From NCBI RefSeq assembly GCF_020535545.1, contig NZ_CP084752.1:3375501-3439500 (forward strand): 64,000 bases of DNA, given 5' to 3'. The translations under genes were made by a program, and so were the position numbers. The notes under the pieces were generated by a model. That model did not search any database and had not been told where the DNA came from. It was given only the letters and a program-made list of their open reading frames with translations. This document shows positions 35,811 to 46,969 of this stretch, piece after piece (position 1 is the first letter of the stretch; each line of letters starts with the position of its first letter). This DNA comes from Roseateles sp. XES5. GTDB taxonomy: Bacteria > Pseudomonadota > Alphaproteobacteria > Rhizobiales > Rhizobiaceae.

Positions 35811-36621
35811 CGATTTCTTCATGCGGGCGCTCGTCGCCGGGGTGGGACTAGCCGTCACCGCCGGTCCGCTCGGCTGCTTCGTCGTCTGGCGGCGCATGGC
35901 CTATTTCGGCGATACGATGGCCCATTCGGCGCTGCTCGGCGTCGCGCTGTCGCTGCTGATGGATTTCAACCTGCTGCTCAGCGTCTTCATCGTCGCGGCG
36001 ACGGTCTCGCTGCTGCTGATGCTGCTGCAGAAGCGCGGCACGCTTTCCACCGATGCGCTGCTCGGCATCCTCTCGCATGCGACGCTCGCCATCGGCCTCG
36101 TGATGGTCTCCTTCATGACCTGGGTACGCATCGATCTCGTCGGTTTCCTCTTCGGCGACATCCTCGCCGTGACGCGCGCCGATGTCGACCTCGTCTGGGG
36201 CGGCGGCATTCTCGTGCTTTTCGCCATCGTCTGGATGTGGCGGCCGCTCATCGCCTCCACGGTCAATCCGGAGCTTGCCGAGGCCGAGGGCCTGCAGCCG
36301 GAAAGGGCGCGGCTTGCCTTCATGCTGCTGATGGCGCTCGTCATCGCCATCGCCATGAAGATCGTCGGCATCCTGCTGATCACCTCGCTGCTGATCATTC
36401 CTGCCGCCACCGCCCGGCGCTTTTCCACCAGCCCGGAGATCATGGCCGTGCTGTCCTCCGTCATCGGCGCGCTCGCCGTCGTCGGCGGACTGTTCGGCTC
36501 GCTGAAATTCGATACGCCGTCCGGCCCGTCCATCGTGGTGGCAGCGCTTGGCCTGTTCATTCTGAGCCTGCTGACGAAACCGCGGACGCATTCGGTCGCA
36601 CATGAAGGAGGTCGGGCATGA
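35803..36621 (+). CDS. znuB: Zinc ABC transporter permease ZnuB
   Basis: This 272-aa ABC-3-type permease has about eight membrane spans, with GDTMAHSALLGVALS near residue 37 and the cytoplasmic EAEG loop (PELAEAEGLQPERAR). It forms the zinc channel energised by ZnuC. It overlaps both znuC (8 bases) and zur (4 bases), so the operon is translationally coupled. Confidence 0.95.
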   Translation: MLDDFFMRALVAGVGLAVTAGPLGCFVVWRRMAYFGDTMAHSALLGVALSLLMDFNLLLSVFIVAATVSLLLMLLQKRGTLSTDALLGILSHATLAIGLVMVSFMTWVRIDLVGFLFGDILAVTRADVDLVWGGGILVLFAIVWMWRPLIASTVNPELAEAEGLQPERARLAFMLLMALVIAIAMKIVGILLITSLLIIPAATARRFSTSPEIMAVLSSVIGALAVVGGLFGSLKFDTPSGPSIVVAALGLFILSLLTKPRTHSVAHEGGRA

Positions 36622-37013
36622 CCACGCAACCCTTGACGCGCAACCAGGGCCTCGTCTTCGACGTGCTGTCGCAGTCCGAAAGCCCGCTGAGCGCCTATTC
36701 GATCCTCGACAAGCTGCGGGACGATGGTTTCCGCGCGCCGCTGCAAGTCTACCGGGCGCTCGACAAGCTGCTGGAATTCGGCCTCGTGCATCGGCTCGAA
36801 AGCATCAACGCCTTCGTCGCCTGCGCCCATCCGGAGGAGGGCTGCCATGCCCATGGCATCACGGCCTTCACCATCTGCGAGACCTGCGGCAAGGTGACGG
36901 AGTTCCACGACCACGTGATCGAGGACCGGTTGAAGGGCTTTGCCAGGGACCGCAACTTCAAGACCGGCAAGACGACGATCGAGATCCGGGGAACCTGCGC
37001 CGGCTGCGCCTAG
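36618..37013 (+). CDS. zur: Zinc uptake regulator Zur (Fur family)
   Basis: This 131-aa repressor has a winged-helix DNA-binding domain (residues about 1-75, APLQVYRALDKLLEFGLVHRL) and the structural zinc cysteines C87/C90 and C127/C130. It should repress znuA, znuCB-zur and the COG0523 gene through the boxes seen upstream when zinc is sufficient. Being the last gene of the operon it represses, it is autoregulated. Its TAG stop is also the first three bases of a repeat element. Confidence 0.95.
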   Translation: MTTQPLTRNQGLVFDVLSQSESPLSAYSILDKLRDDGFRAPLQVYRALDKLLEFGLVHRLESINAFVACAHPEEGCHAHGITAFTICETCGKVTEFHDHVIEDRLKGFARDRNFKTGKTTIEIRGTCAGCA

Positions 37014-37112
37014 AGTTTGTCAGGGAAAAATGGGAACCGGCTTTCCCGAAAAGACAAGCGAAAACAAAAGGATCTAGAGTATGCCTGGTTCAGTCTGAAC
37101 CTGACATGCTCT
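37011..37112 (+). repeat. TAG-anchored intergenic repeat, copy 1
   Basis: The 102-base element starts at the zur stop codon (TAGAGTTTGTCAGGG) and aligns without gaps to the copy at 46859-46960, with 11 mismatches (about 89% identity). It contains two inverted repeats: GGGAA...TTCCC in its first third and GGTTCA-GTC-TGAACC (37087-37101) near the end. Confidence 0.85.
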
Positions 37113-37176
37113 TGGGCGCGTCCGGTTCACCCGCCGAAGCGATGCCGCTTCGGCAGAAGGGCGCGCGGGGCGGACA

Positions 37177-37707
37177 TCAGCCGATCGGCTTCAGCCCCTT
37201 CTTGAAGCGCTGCCAGTTGCGCACATAGCTGTCGGCCGAGCGCTTCAGGCCCTCGGCGGCTTCGCCGTCCAGCTCGCGCATTACCCGTGCGGGCGAGCCG
37301 ACGATCAGGGAATTGTCCGGAAAGATTTTGCCTTCCGTCACCAGCGCATTGGCGCCAACGATGCAATTGTTGCCGATGACCGCGCCGTTCAGCACCGTCG
37401 CCCCCATGCCGATCAGCGAATTGTTGCCGATGGTGCAGCCATGGATGATCGCGCCATGACCGATGGTGCAGCCCTCGCCGATGACGACGGGCTTGCCCGG
37501 ATCGGTGTGCACGACGACGCCTTCCTGGATGTTGGAGCGCGGGCCGACGATGATCGGTTCGTTGTCGCCGCGCAGCGTCGCGCCGAACCAGATGCCGACA
37601 TCCTCGCCGAGGATGACCTTGCCGATGACATTGGCGTCCGGCGCCACCCAGTAGCGGTCGTCTGCCGGCAGGGTCGGGGTGCGGTCGTCGAGGGCGTAAA
37701 GCGGCAT
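37177..37707 (-). CDS. Gamma-carbonic anhydrase family protein (left-handed beta-helix)
   Basis: This 176-aa hexapeptide-repeat protein forms a trimer and binds metal through three histidines, seen here as H67 (VVHTDPG), H84 and H89 (TIGHGAIIHG). The R45-D48-Q61 type residues of the family are present. Whether members of this YrdA/CaiE branch hydrate CO2 is often unclear. GGAGGAACCC sets the start. Although it adjoins zur, I see no Zur box in front of it, so it seems to be outside the zinc regulon. Confidence 0.9.
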   Translation of the reverse strand: MPLYALDDRTPTLPADDRYWVAPDANVIGKVILGEDVGIWFGATLRGDNEPIIVGPRSNIQEGVVVHTDPGKPVVIGEGCTIGHGAIIHGCTIGNNSLIGMGATVLNGAVIGNNCIVGANALVTEGKIFPDNSLIVGSPARVMRELDGEAAEGLKRSADSYVRNWQRFKKGLKPIG

Positions 37708-37816
37708 GGGTTCCTCCGGCGGTCTTGATTCCCGCCGCCACTCTATCACCGGCGGGACGGGGCGGGGAAAGTGCCGAGGGTGGTTTTTCCGCCGCCGATG
37801 GAGTATGAGCCCGGCC

Positions 37817-38926
37817 ATGACGAACAAAGGCACATTCTACAGGCAGGCCGTCGCGACGGGGACGAAGATCTTCGCCACGGCGCCGATGATCGACTGGTCC
37901 GACAGGGCGTACCGCGTCTTCGCGCGCCAGCTCACGAAGAACGCGCTGCTCTATACGGAAATGATCGTCGCCGACGCGATCCTGCGCGGCAACCGCGACC
38001 GGCTGCTCGGTTTCGACGCCGTGGAACAGCCCGTGGCGCTGCAGCTTGGCGGCAACAGCCCGGAAAAGCTGGCCGAGGCGGCGCGGATCGGCGAAGGCTT
38101 CGGCTATGCCGAAATCAACCTCAATGTCGGCTGCCCCTCGGACCGGGTGCAATCCGGCACCTTCGGCGCCTGCCTGATGCGCGAGCCGGACCTCGTGGCC
38201 GACTGCGTGGCGGCGATGAAGGCGGCGGTGTCCATTCCCGTCACCGTCAAATGCCGCATCGGCGTCGACGACCAGGATCCCGAGATCGCGCTGCGCGATC
38301 TCGTCACGCGGGTCAAGGCGGCCGGCACGGATGCCGTCTGGGTGCACGCGCGCAAGGCCTGGCTGCAGGGGCTTTCGCCGAAGGAGAACCGTGACATCCC
38401 GCCGCTCGACTACGGTTTGGTGCGCCGGCTGAAGGCGGAACATCCCGATCTTTTCATCGGCCTCAATGGCGGGCTTCACAGCCTCGACCAGGCGGTTACC
38501 GAGATGGAAGGCCTCGATGGCGTCATGCTCGGCAGGGCCGCCTATCAGGACAGCGGCATCCTGACGGGGGTGGACGCCCTGTTTGCCCATCCGCTTCTGG
38601 GCGGCGACCCGTCGGGCGTCTTTTCCCGCCCGCAGGACCTTCCGGCCGCCCATTGGGAAGCCGTGCGGGACGCCACGATGGCCTATGCGGCCGAGGTGAT
38701 GGCGCGGGGCGGGCGGGTGGCGCATGTCACGCGCCACATGGTCGGCCTCTTCCAGGGTTTTCCCGGCGCACGGCGCTACCGGCAGATCCTGTCGGCCGAC
38801 GCGACGAAGCCGGGCGCGGGGCCCGAGGTGATCGCGGCCGCCTTCGCGGCGGTGCTTTCGGCGCGGGCCAATGCCGAGGTCGGTGCCGAGGCCAACACCG
38901 AGCCCAATACCGAGGCGGCGGAATAG
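37817..38926 (+). CDS. dusA: tRNA-dihydrouridine(20/20a) synthase DusA
   Basis: This FMN-dependent enzyme (369 aa) reduces U20/U20a in the tRNA D-loop. It has a TIM barrel with the TAPMIDWSDRAYR start, catalytic C106 in NLNVGCPSDRV, KCRIGVDD and the HARKAWLQGLSPKENR segment characteristic of DusA. The C-terminal tail repeats the pattern A-N-[AT]-E (ANAEVGAEANTEPNTEAAE), probably disordered. The start could be 37805 instead; neither has a strong binding site. It diverges from the carbonic-anhydrase-like gene. Confidence 0.94.
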   Translation: MTNKGTFYRQAVATGTKIFATAPMIDWSDRAYRVFARQLTKNALLYTEMIVADAILRGNRDRLLGFDAVEQPVALQLGGNSPEKLAEAARIGEGFGYAEINLNVGCPSDRVQSGTFGACLMREPDLVADCVAAMKAAVSIPVTVKCRIGVDDQDPEIALRDLVTRVKAAGTDAVWVHARKAWLQGLSPKENRDIPPLDYGLVRRLKAEHPDLFIGLNGGLHSLDQAVTEMEGLDGVMLGRAAYQDSGILTGVDALFAHPLLGGDPSGVFSRPQDLPAAHWEAVRDATMAYAAEVMARGGRVAHVTRHMVGLFQGFPGARRYRQILSADATKPGAGPEVIAAAFAAVLSARANAEVGAEANTEPNTEAAE

Positions 38927-39086
38927 CGCTTTCTGTGCATCGCCGCCGCGTCACCACAATTTCGTCCCCTCCGGATCGGAAAACGGCGTAAGGAAAAGAC
39001 GAAGCAGTGCAGACGCAGGTCCGGCAAACGCGTGATGCGGGTTTGCCCCGGCGTGCGAAAGACGGAAGAAACAGACAGGTGGCCGC

Positions 39087-39680
39087 GTGATCGATCCCTA
39101 CGCCATGCTCGGACTGGAGCGCGACGCCGATGACGGCGCGATCAAGACCGCCTACCGCAAGGCCGCCAAGGGCATGCATCCCGATTCAGGCGGCGATGCC
39201 GACCAGTTCGCCCGCCTGCAGGCCTGCTACGACCTGCTGCGCGATCCCGTGCGCCGCAAGGTCTTCGACGACACCGGTTTCGACCCGCAGCTCGCCGACC
39301 CGCGCGACCTCAAGGGCCTGATGCTGCTCGAACCGCTGGTCAACGACGTCATTCTCGACGAGCGCGAGCCCGGCAGCTTCGACCCGCTGGCGGCGATGCG
39401 CCGCAAGCTCTCCGACGACATCGTCAAGAGCCGCTTCCACATCCTCGAACTGGAACGCCACCGCAACCGCGTGCGCCAGCACATCGACCGCCTCGGCCGC
39501 AAGCCCGGCACCGATTTCCTCGGCTCCATGCTGCGCGCCCGGTCGCAGTCGATCACCGAGGCGATCCGCAATGCGGAAGGGCAGATCCAGGCCATCGAAC
39601 AGGCCTATGCCATGCTGGAAGGCTACTCCTACGAACTGGCCGCGGCGTTGGAGCCGGTTAAGGGGGAGGCGGCGGAGTAG
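39087..39680 (+). CDS. J-domain protein
   Basis: The 197-aa protein begins with a J domain (residues about 2-65) with the HPD motif at 31-33 (KGMHPDSGG), so it should stimulate an Hsp70. The remaining residues are helical and charged, without zinc-finger or C-terminal domains of DnaJ proper. It would be a type III co-chaperone. It follows dusA after 160 bases. Nothing recognisable follows it before the AT-rich gene. Confidence 0.88.
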   Translation: MIDPYAMLGLERDADDGAIKTAYRKAAKGMHPDSGGDADQFARLQACYDLLRDPVRRKVFDDTGFDPQLADPRDLKGLMLLEPLVNDVILDEREPGSFDPLAAMRRKLSDDIVKSRFHILELERHRNRVRQHIDRLGRKPGTDFLGSMLRARSQSITEAIRNAEGQIQAIEQAYAMLEGYSYELAAALEPVKGEAAE

Positions 39681-39756
39681 GCGGTCTCTAGGTCATCTTT
39701 TCAGCACGGCATGAGTCTCTCAACCATCGGCTGCTGCTTGTTCCGGACTCTTGTAA

Positions 39757-41181
39757 CTACGTCGCGGGAGGTAGTTGGGCTTGAGAGGACTGCGCTTTAT
39801 GTCGACGCGCTTCATCGAATATCTCTAAAAAATGATGGTTATTCGTGAGCGTCAAATCCGCAAAAAGCAAACGAATTGGTACAACTGTTATCTTATGGCC
39901 GTCGTTCCGAAGTTGCTTCGCAACCCATGAATCAATTTCCCCTTTGAATGGGATTTGGGGAATGTTTTGAACTTTCTTGAAAATCTCTTCTAACCCCACC
40001 CTATTTGTTTTGGAGAATTTTTCTATCCTTTCAAACGCCTCCTCTCTTTCTTTTGTTGCTTTGTCTATTATTCTCCATCCGGTGATTATCTCATCTTCTG
40101 TGTCATTATTTTTGGGATTTTTGCTTGTAATTATCTCAAATTCATCCTGAAATTCTATTTCAACTATGGGTTCTAAAGTCATCTTTATATGTTTTATCAT
40201 TGCCCATATTAAGGCTAGCAGCATCGAATGAAGTGCAGCCCGATCATCATTGTCTTGGTATGATTCATAAGTGGGATCGGGAGTAATGAAATTAATGTCC
40301 CGAACAAATAGAATTTCATTTTCTGGTCTTTGATAGGCGTAAGGCTCTGTGGATGGTAGCATGGCCCAGTCGAAATATTGCTCACCATTGAACTTCGTCT
40401 CGGTGGGGTGCCATCTCACGCTCAAATTACCCTTTGAGGTGATGAACATGTATATGATGGCTTTTGGTTTTCTGATTCTTGTGTATTTCTCTATTGTTCT
40501 TGGTGCATATCTGTCCGGCTTCCCAATTAATCCTTCAATCCTCCACTCTGTCGGATCTATTATTTTGTTTATCCTCCATGTCCCATCTATTATGGAGTGG
40601 GCATCATAAATTATTTCCGAGTATTTACCATTCTCTGCCTTCGATTTGTAATTGCATCTCCCAAGTTCTTCCATAACGTCTGCGTAGACTCTGGCCAACG
40701 TTTGATACTTGCTCCATCTATAAAATTTCAATTTTTGTGGAGATGCATGCTCAAGTTTTTGTTTTTCTCCTGCCTTTTCGATTTTTAGATGCCGTTTAAG
40801 TGATGCTGGGCAGTGAAAACATGCCTTTCCGACAAACTCTTCTCTATCAATTTTGATAACGCTTACGTTATGCGTCTTTGCGATATTTGAATATCTTTCT
40901 GGGAATTCTTCGCATACGAGTATAACTCTCGGTTGTATCTCGTTGTGAAATTCAGCCAAATTGTCTCTATATTCAAGGCATTTATATAGATGATTTCTAT
41001 CGAGTGCGTTCTTTTGAACTTCAACGATAATTTTTGCTCCAGAACTATCTAGGAGCAATATATCTGGAATAAATCCGCCAATTCTTGGTTGCTGCATCAC
41101 TAGCTTCAGGCCCGCTCCCAAGAAAACATCGGGCGCCTCTGCAATGCAGTCTTCCAAAAATTTTTCAGTAAACCAATCCAA
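39757..41181 (-). CDS. AT-rich orphan gene: large protein with NucS-like PD-ExQ nuclease domain
   Basis: The 474-aa product has an N-terminal PD-(D/E)xK-type core: GGFIPDILLLD (P39-D40), IIVEVQ (E54-V55-Q56), a basic patch RNHLYKCLEYR and RVILVCEEF. This order matches the nuclease domain of NucS/EndoMS (DUF91), with Q for the usual K. A C121-x2-C124 pair follows. The rest (about 130-474) is unrecognised. Its base composition is far more AT-rich than every neighbour, and codon use differs (many AAA, ATT, TTT). It starts with TTG after GAGAAAG. The pattern suggests recent transfer. Antiphage defence or restriction is a reasonable guess but unproven. Confidence 0.75.
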   Translation of the reverse strand: MDWFTEKFLEDCIAEAPDVFLGAGLKLVMQQPRIGGFIPDILLLDSSGAKIIVEVQKNALDRNHLYKCLEYRDNLAEFHNEIQPRVILVCEEFPERYSNIAKTHNVSVIKIDREEFVGKACFHCPASLKRHLKIEKAGEKQKLEHASPQKLKFYRWSKYQTLARVYADVMEELGRCNYKSKAENGKYSEIIYDAHSIIDGTWRINKIIDPTEWRIEGLIGKPDRYAPRTIEKYTRIRKPKAIIYMFITSKGNLSVRWHPTETKFNGEQYFDWAMLPSTEPYAYQRPENEILFVRDINFITPDPTYESYQDNDDRAALHSMLLALIWAMIKHIKMTLEPIVEIEFQDEFEIITSKNPKNNDTEDEIITGWRIIDKATKEREEAFERIEKFSKTNRVGLEEIFKKVQNIPQIPFKGEIDSWVAKQLRNDGHKITVVPIRLLFADLTLTNNHHFLEIFDEARRHKAQSSQAQLPPAT

Positions 41182-41218
41182 CGTCTTTCTCGTCTATATG
41201 GTGTGAACTGCAGATTTA

Positions 41219-44209
<2,991 letters not shown>

Positions 44210-44317
44210 GCGGGGAATATGGAGAGAGTCACCCGGAAAGAAAAGGGGTTATGAGTACAAAAGGGAAACGAATTTGCTGTCCCTCCCGGCCGTTATTTGA
44301 TGAGCGGGGGGGCGATC

Positions 44318-45262
44318 ATGAACGCGATTGACGAAGCGGCACTGATGCCGAAGGAGACGGCGCTGGAGGATCTGCGCGCGGCCGTTACGACCTACAACAC
44401 GGTGCGGCCGAAGGTGGCGCGGGACATGTATGTCCGCATCGTGCTGATCTTCGGTGGTTTTCTGGTTCTGTCCGCCATTCTGCTCTACGGCATCTGGACG
44501 AGCATGAAGGGGGATTTCATCGGCATCGCCGCCGGCCTGCTGCTCTTTCTCGGCGGGGTCGTCTGGAAGCTCGTCACCGCGCCGGCCCGGCAGTTCCAGC
44601 AGACCCTGCGCGACCGCATGCTACCGCTCGTCTTCGGCTTCGTCGAGGAGGTGCGCTATGTACACGGCGCGACGCCGCGCTTCATGGATGCCATGCCGGG
44701 CAAGGAATTCGTGCCGCGCGATCGCGGCGTGCATGGCGACATGATCGTCGGCACGCATGAGGGACTGACCTTCACGCTTTCGGAAACGGAACTGAGCACC
44801 GGCAGCGGCAAGAGCAAGCAGACGACCTTCAAGGGCGTGATCTTCTACTTCCAGCGCGAAGAGGAATTTCCCGGCCTGCTTCTCGCGGCGCGCAAGCCGA
44901 ACGCGGTGCATCGCTTCATGCGCGATCTCTTCGGCGGTTCCTCGATGGCGCTGGTGACGAGCGGCAATCCGGAAGTGGATGCCTCGCACGAGTTCCGAAC
45001 CAGCCGTCCCGATGCGGCGGCGCCCCTGGTGCAGGGCACGTTCGCCAAGGCGCTCGACTATCTCGCCACGGAATGGCGGGACGATGTGGTGCGCCTCGCG
45101 CTGAACGGTTCGGACTGCTATCTGCTGGTGCCGACGAAGAAGGACTTCTTCGAGCTTCCGCCGGTGGATACGCCCATCGATTTCGACCGCAACATCCGGC
45201 CGATGATCCGCGATCTCGTGACGCTGCTGGCGACGGCGCAGTTGGTCAACAAGATCGGTTAA
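44318..45262 (+). CDS. DUF3137-type membrane protein
   Basis: The 314-aa protein has two adjacent membrane helices (about residues 42-63 and 69-88) followed by a large soluble domain. The pattern, including TLSETELSTGSGKSKQTTFKGVIFYF and the LPPVDTPIDFD end, fits proteins with the DUF3137 domain. The function is unknown. The ATG at 44318 is chosen for its GGGGG site; an ATG at 44300 is also in frame. It diverges from uvrB. Confidence 0.8.
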   Translation: MNAIDEAALMPKETALEDLRAAVTTYNTVRPKVARDMYVRIVLIFGGFLVLSAILLYGIWTSMKGDFIGIAAGLLLFLGGVVWKLVTAPARQFQQTLRDRMLPLVFGFVEEVRYVHGATPRFMDAMPGKEFVPRDRGVHGDMIVGTHEGLTFTLSETELSTGSGKSKQTTFKGVIFYFQREEEFPGLLLAARKPNAVHRFMRDLFGGSSMALVTSGNPEVDASHEFRTSRPDAAAPLVQGTFAKALDYLATEWRDDVVRLALNGSDCYLLVPTKKDFFELPPVDTPIDFDRNIRPMIRDLVTLLATAQLVNKIG

Positions 45263-45291
45263 CCGAAGCGACATCGCTCCGGTGTCGGCCT

Positions 45292-46200
45292 CTATGCTTC
45301 GAGGCCCGTCAAAATCTTCCGCAACTCATCCGCCACATGCTGCACGGCGCGGTCCTTGTCGCGCCGGCGGTGCCAGGCAAGGTGCAGGGGGAAGCCCCGC
45401 ACGGGGATGGGCGGCGGGACGAGGTGGAAGCGTTTCGAGGCATCCAGCGGCAGGGTGTGCGCCGGCATCATGGCGATCAGGTCGCTGCCCTCCAGCAGAG
45501 GCGGAACCATCAGGAAACTCGGCACGACGATGCCGACGCGGCGGGCCTTGCCGAGCGTGGCGAGCTGGTCGTCGAGGGGGCTGCGCGTGTCGCCGCGGCC
45601 GGAAATGAGAATATGCGGGAAGGCGAGCCAGCGGTCGAGGGAGAACCCCTCGGCGGCGGGATGGTCCCTGCGCATGGCGACAACGTAGTGCTCGTCCAGC
45701 AGGGTCTCGCAGTGGAAGGCGGCTTCGTCGATGGAGGGGAAGACCGAGAGCGCGATGTCGCTGGCGCCACGGGCGAGGGAGTCCAGCGCCGCAGGCGCGC
45801 CGTGCCAGGGCTGGATGACGAGGTCGATGCCGGGGGCGGAGCGGGCGAGCGCGTGGTGCAACGGGCCGGCGACGATGATGCCGGGGTGATCGGCGGTGGT
45901 GATGCGCACCGTCTGGCGGATCTCGGACAGCGGCTCCTCCGGCGCGTCGACCACGGCGGCGATGCCGACGAGGAGGGTCTTCAGCGGATCGCGCAGGGTC
46001 TCGGCCTTCGGCGTCAGGCGCATGCCGCCCTTGCCGCGCTCCAGCAACGGATCGCCGAAGAGATGACGGCAGCGGTCGAGTGCGCTGGAGGTCGCCGGCT
46101 GGGAGAGGTTCAGCTTGGCGGCAGCGCGCGAGACATGGGCTTCGTCCAGCAGGGCGTCGAGTACGACGAGAAGGTTGAGGTCGACCGATCTTAAATTCAT
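45292..46200 (-). CDS. LysR-family transcriptional regulator
   Basis: This 302-aa regulator has an N-terminal winged HTH (residues about 6-65, AHVSRAAAKLNLSQPATSSALDRCR) and a C-terminal substrate-binding domain beginning VRITTADHPGIIVAG. The LLVVLDALLDEAHVSRAA start puts it in the NodD/LinR-like branch. It diverges from the flavodoxin-fold oxidoreductase and probably controls it through the palindrome in the 88-base gap. Confidence 0.92.
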   Translation of the reverse strand: MNLRSVDLNLLVVLDALLDEAHVSRAAAKLNLSQPATSSALDRCRHLFGDPLLERGKGGMRLTPKAETLRDPLKTLLVGIAAVVDAPEEPLSEIRQTVRITTADHPGIIVAGPLHHALARSAPGIDLVIQPWHGAPAALDSLARGASDIALSVFPSIDEAAFHCETLLDEHYVVAMRRDHPAAEGFSLDRWLAFPHILISGRGDTRSPLDDQLATLGKARRVGIVVPSFLMVPPLLEGSDLIAMMPAHTLPLDASKRFHLVPPPIPVRGFPLHLAWHRRRDKDRAVQHVADELRKILTGLEA

Positions 46201-46221
46201 CAGGCGGATAATAACATATAC

Positions 46222-46243
46222 AAATCATCCATTGGAATGATTT
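46222..46243. promoter_or_regulatory. Candidate LysR operator in the divergent gap
   Basis: AAATCAT (46222-46228) and ATGATTT (46237-46243) are perfect inverted repeats around CCATTGGA. The inner bases contain T-N11-A, the LysR-box pattern. The site is 22-45 bases from both start codons. Confidence 0.6.
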
Positions 46244-46288
46244 CTCCAGCGGAAGCATCCTTGGCGCGTCAACACAGGAGACGACGCC

Positions 46289-46861
46289 ATGAGCAAGACC
46301 TTGATCCTTCTCTTCCATCCCGACCTCAACCGTTCGCGCGCCAATGCGGCGCTTGCCGGCGCGGCCCGCCGCCTGCCGGATGTCGAGGTGGTGGACATGT
46401 ATGCGCTGTATCCGGACGGCCAGATCGACGCCGACCGCGAAGTGGCCCGGCTGCTTTCGGCGGACCGCCTCGTCTTCCAGTTTCCGATCCAGTGGTATTC
46501 GACGCCGCCGCTGCTGAAGGCCTGGCAGGATGCGGTGCTGACGCGCATGTACTACATCGCCTACAAGACCGAGGGCTGCCGGCTGGAAGGCAAGCCGCTG
46601 CTGGTGGTGGCGACGGCCGGCAACGTGCCGGAGGCCTATGCGCCGGATGGCGCCAACAAGTTCACCATGGCCGAGCTTCTGCGCCCGCTGGAGGCGACGG
46701 CGCATCGCTGCGGCCTGCCGTGGCAGCCGCCGTTCCTCGTCTACCGTGCGGACAAGCGCGACGACCTCTCGCTTCACAGCGCTGCGAAGGAGTATGCGGC
46801 AATCCTGGAAACCTGGCGCCGGCAGGACAGGCAGCGCTTTCTCGTGGAGGCGTGGGGCTAG
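46289..46861 (+). CDS. NAD(P)H-dependent flavodoxin-fold oxidoreductase (KefF/NQO1 family)
   Basis: This 190-aa FMN or FAD quinone reductase has the flavin-phosphate start LFHPDLNRSRANAAL and the family segment LVFQFPIQWYSTPPLLKAWQD. It reduces quinones or nitro/azo compounds with two electrons. Control by the divergent LysR regulator is likely. Its TAG stop is the first codon of repeat copy 2, exactly as in zur. Confidence 0.9.
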   Translation: MSKTLILLFHPDLNRSRANAALAGAARRLPDVEVVDMYALYPDGQIDADREVARLLSADRLVFQFPIQWYSTPPLLKAWQDAVLTRMYYIAYKTEGCRLEGKPLLVVATAGNVPEAYAPDGANKFTMAELLRPLEATAHRCGLPWQPPFLVYRADKRDDLSLHSAAKEYAAILETWRRQDRQRFLVEAWG

Positions 46862-46960
46862 AGTTTGTCAGGGAAAAGTGGAAGCCGGTTTTCCCGAAAA
46901 GACAAACGAAAACAAAAGAATTTAGAGCATGTCTGGTTCAATCTGAACCTGACATGGTCT
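46859..46960 (+). repeat. TAG-anchored intergenic repeat, copy 2
   Basis: This 102-base element aligns end to end with 37011-37112 (11 mismatches, no gaps). It begins with the stop codon of the preceding gene. It has a perfect 7-bp stem GGGAAAA (46871-46877) / TTTTCCC (46889-46895) and a GGTTCA-ATC-TGAACC palindrome near the end. Confidence 0.85.
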
Positions 46961-46969
46961 AGACACCTG

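Noticed and set aside
37708..37816. Zur box in front of the gamma-carbonic anhydrase gene
   Set aside because: Gamma-carbonic anhydrase genes can belong to zinc-starvation regulons, but no TGTTAT-N3-ATAACA-like palindrome is present here.
39681..41218. Mobile-element borders (direct repeats, att site, integrase) around the AT-rich nuclease gene
   Set aside because: I saw no matching flanking repeats, tRNA gene or recombinase, so the mode of insertion stays open.
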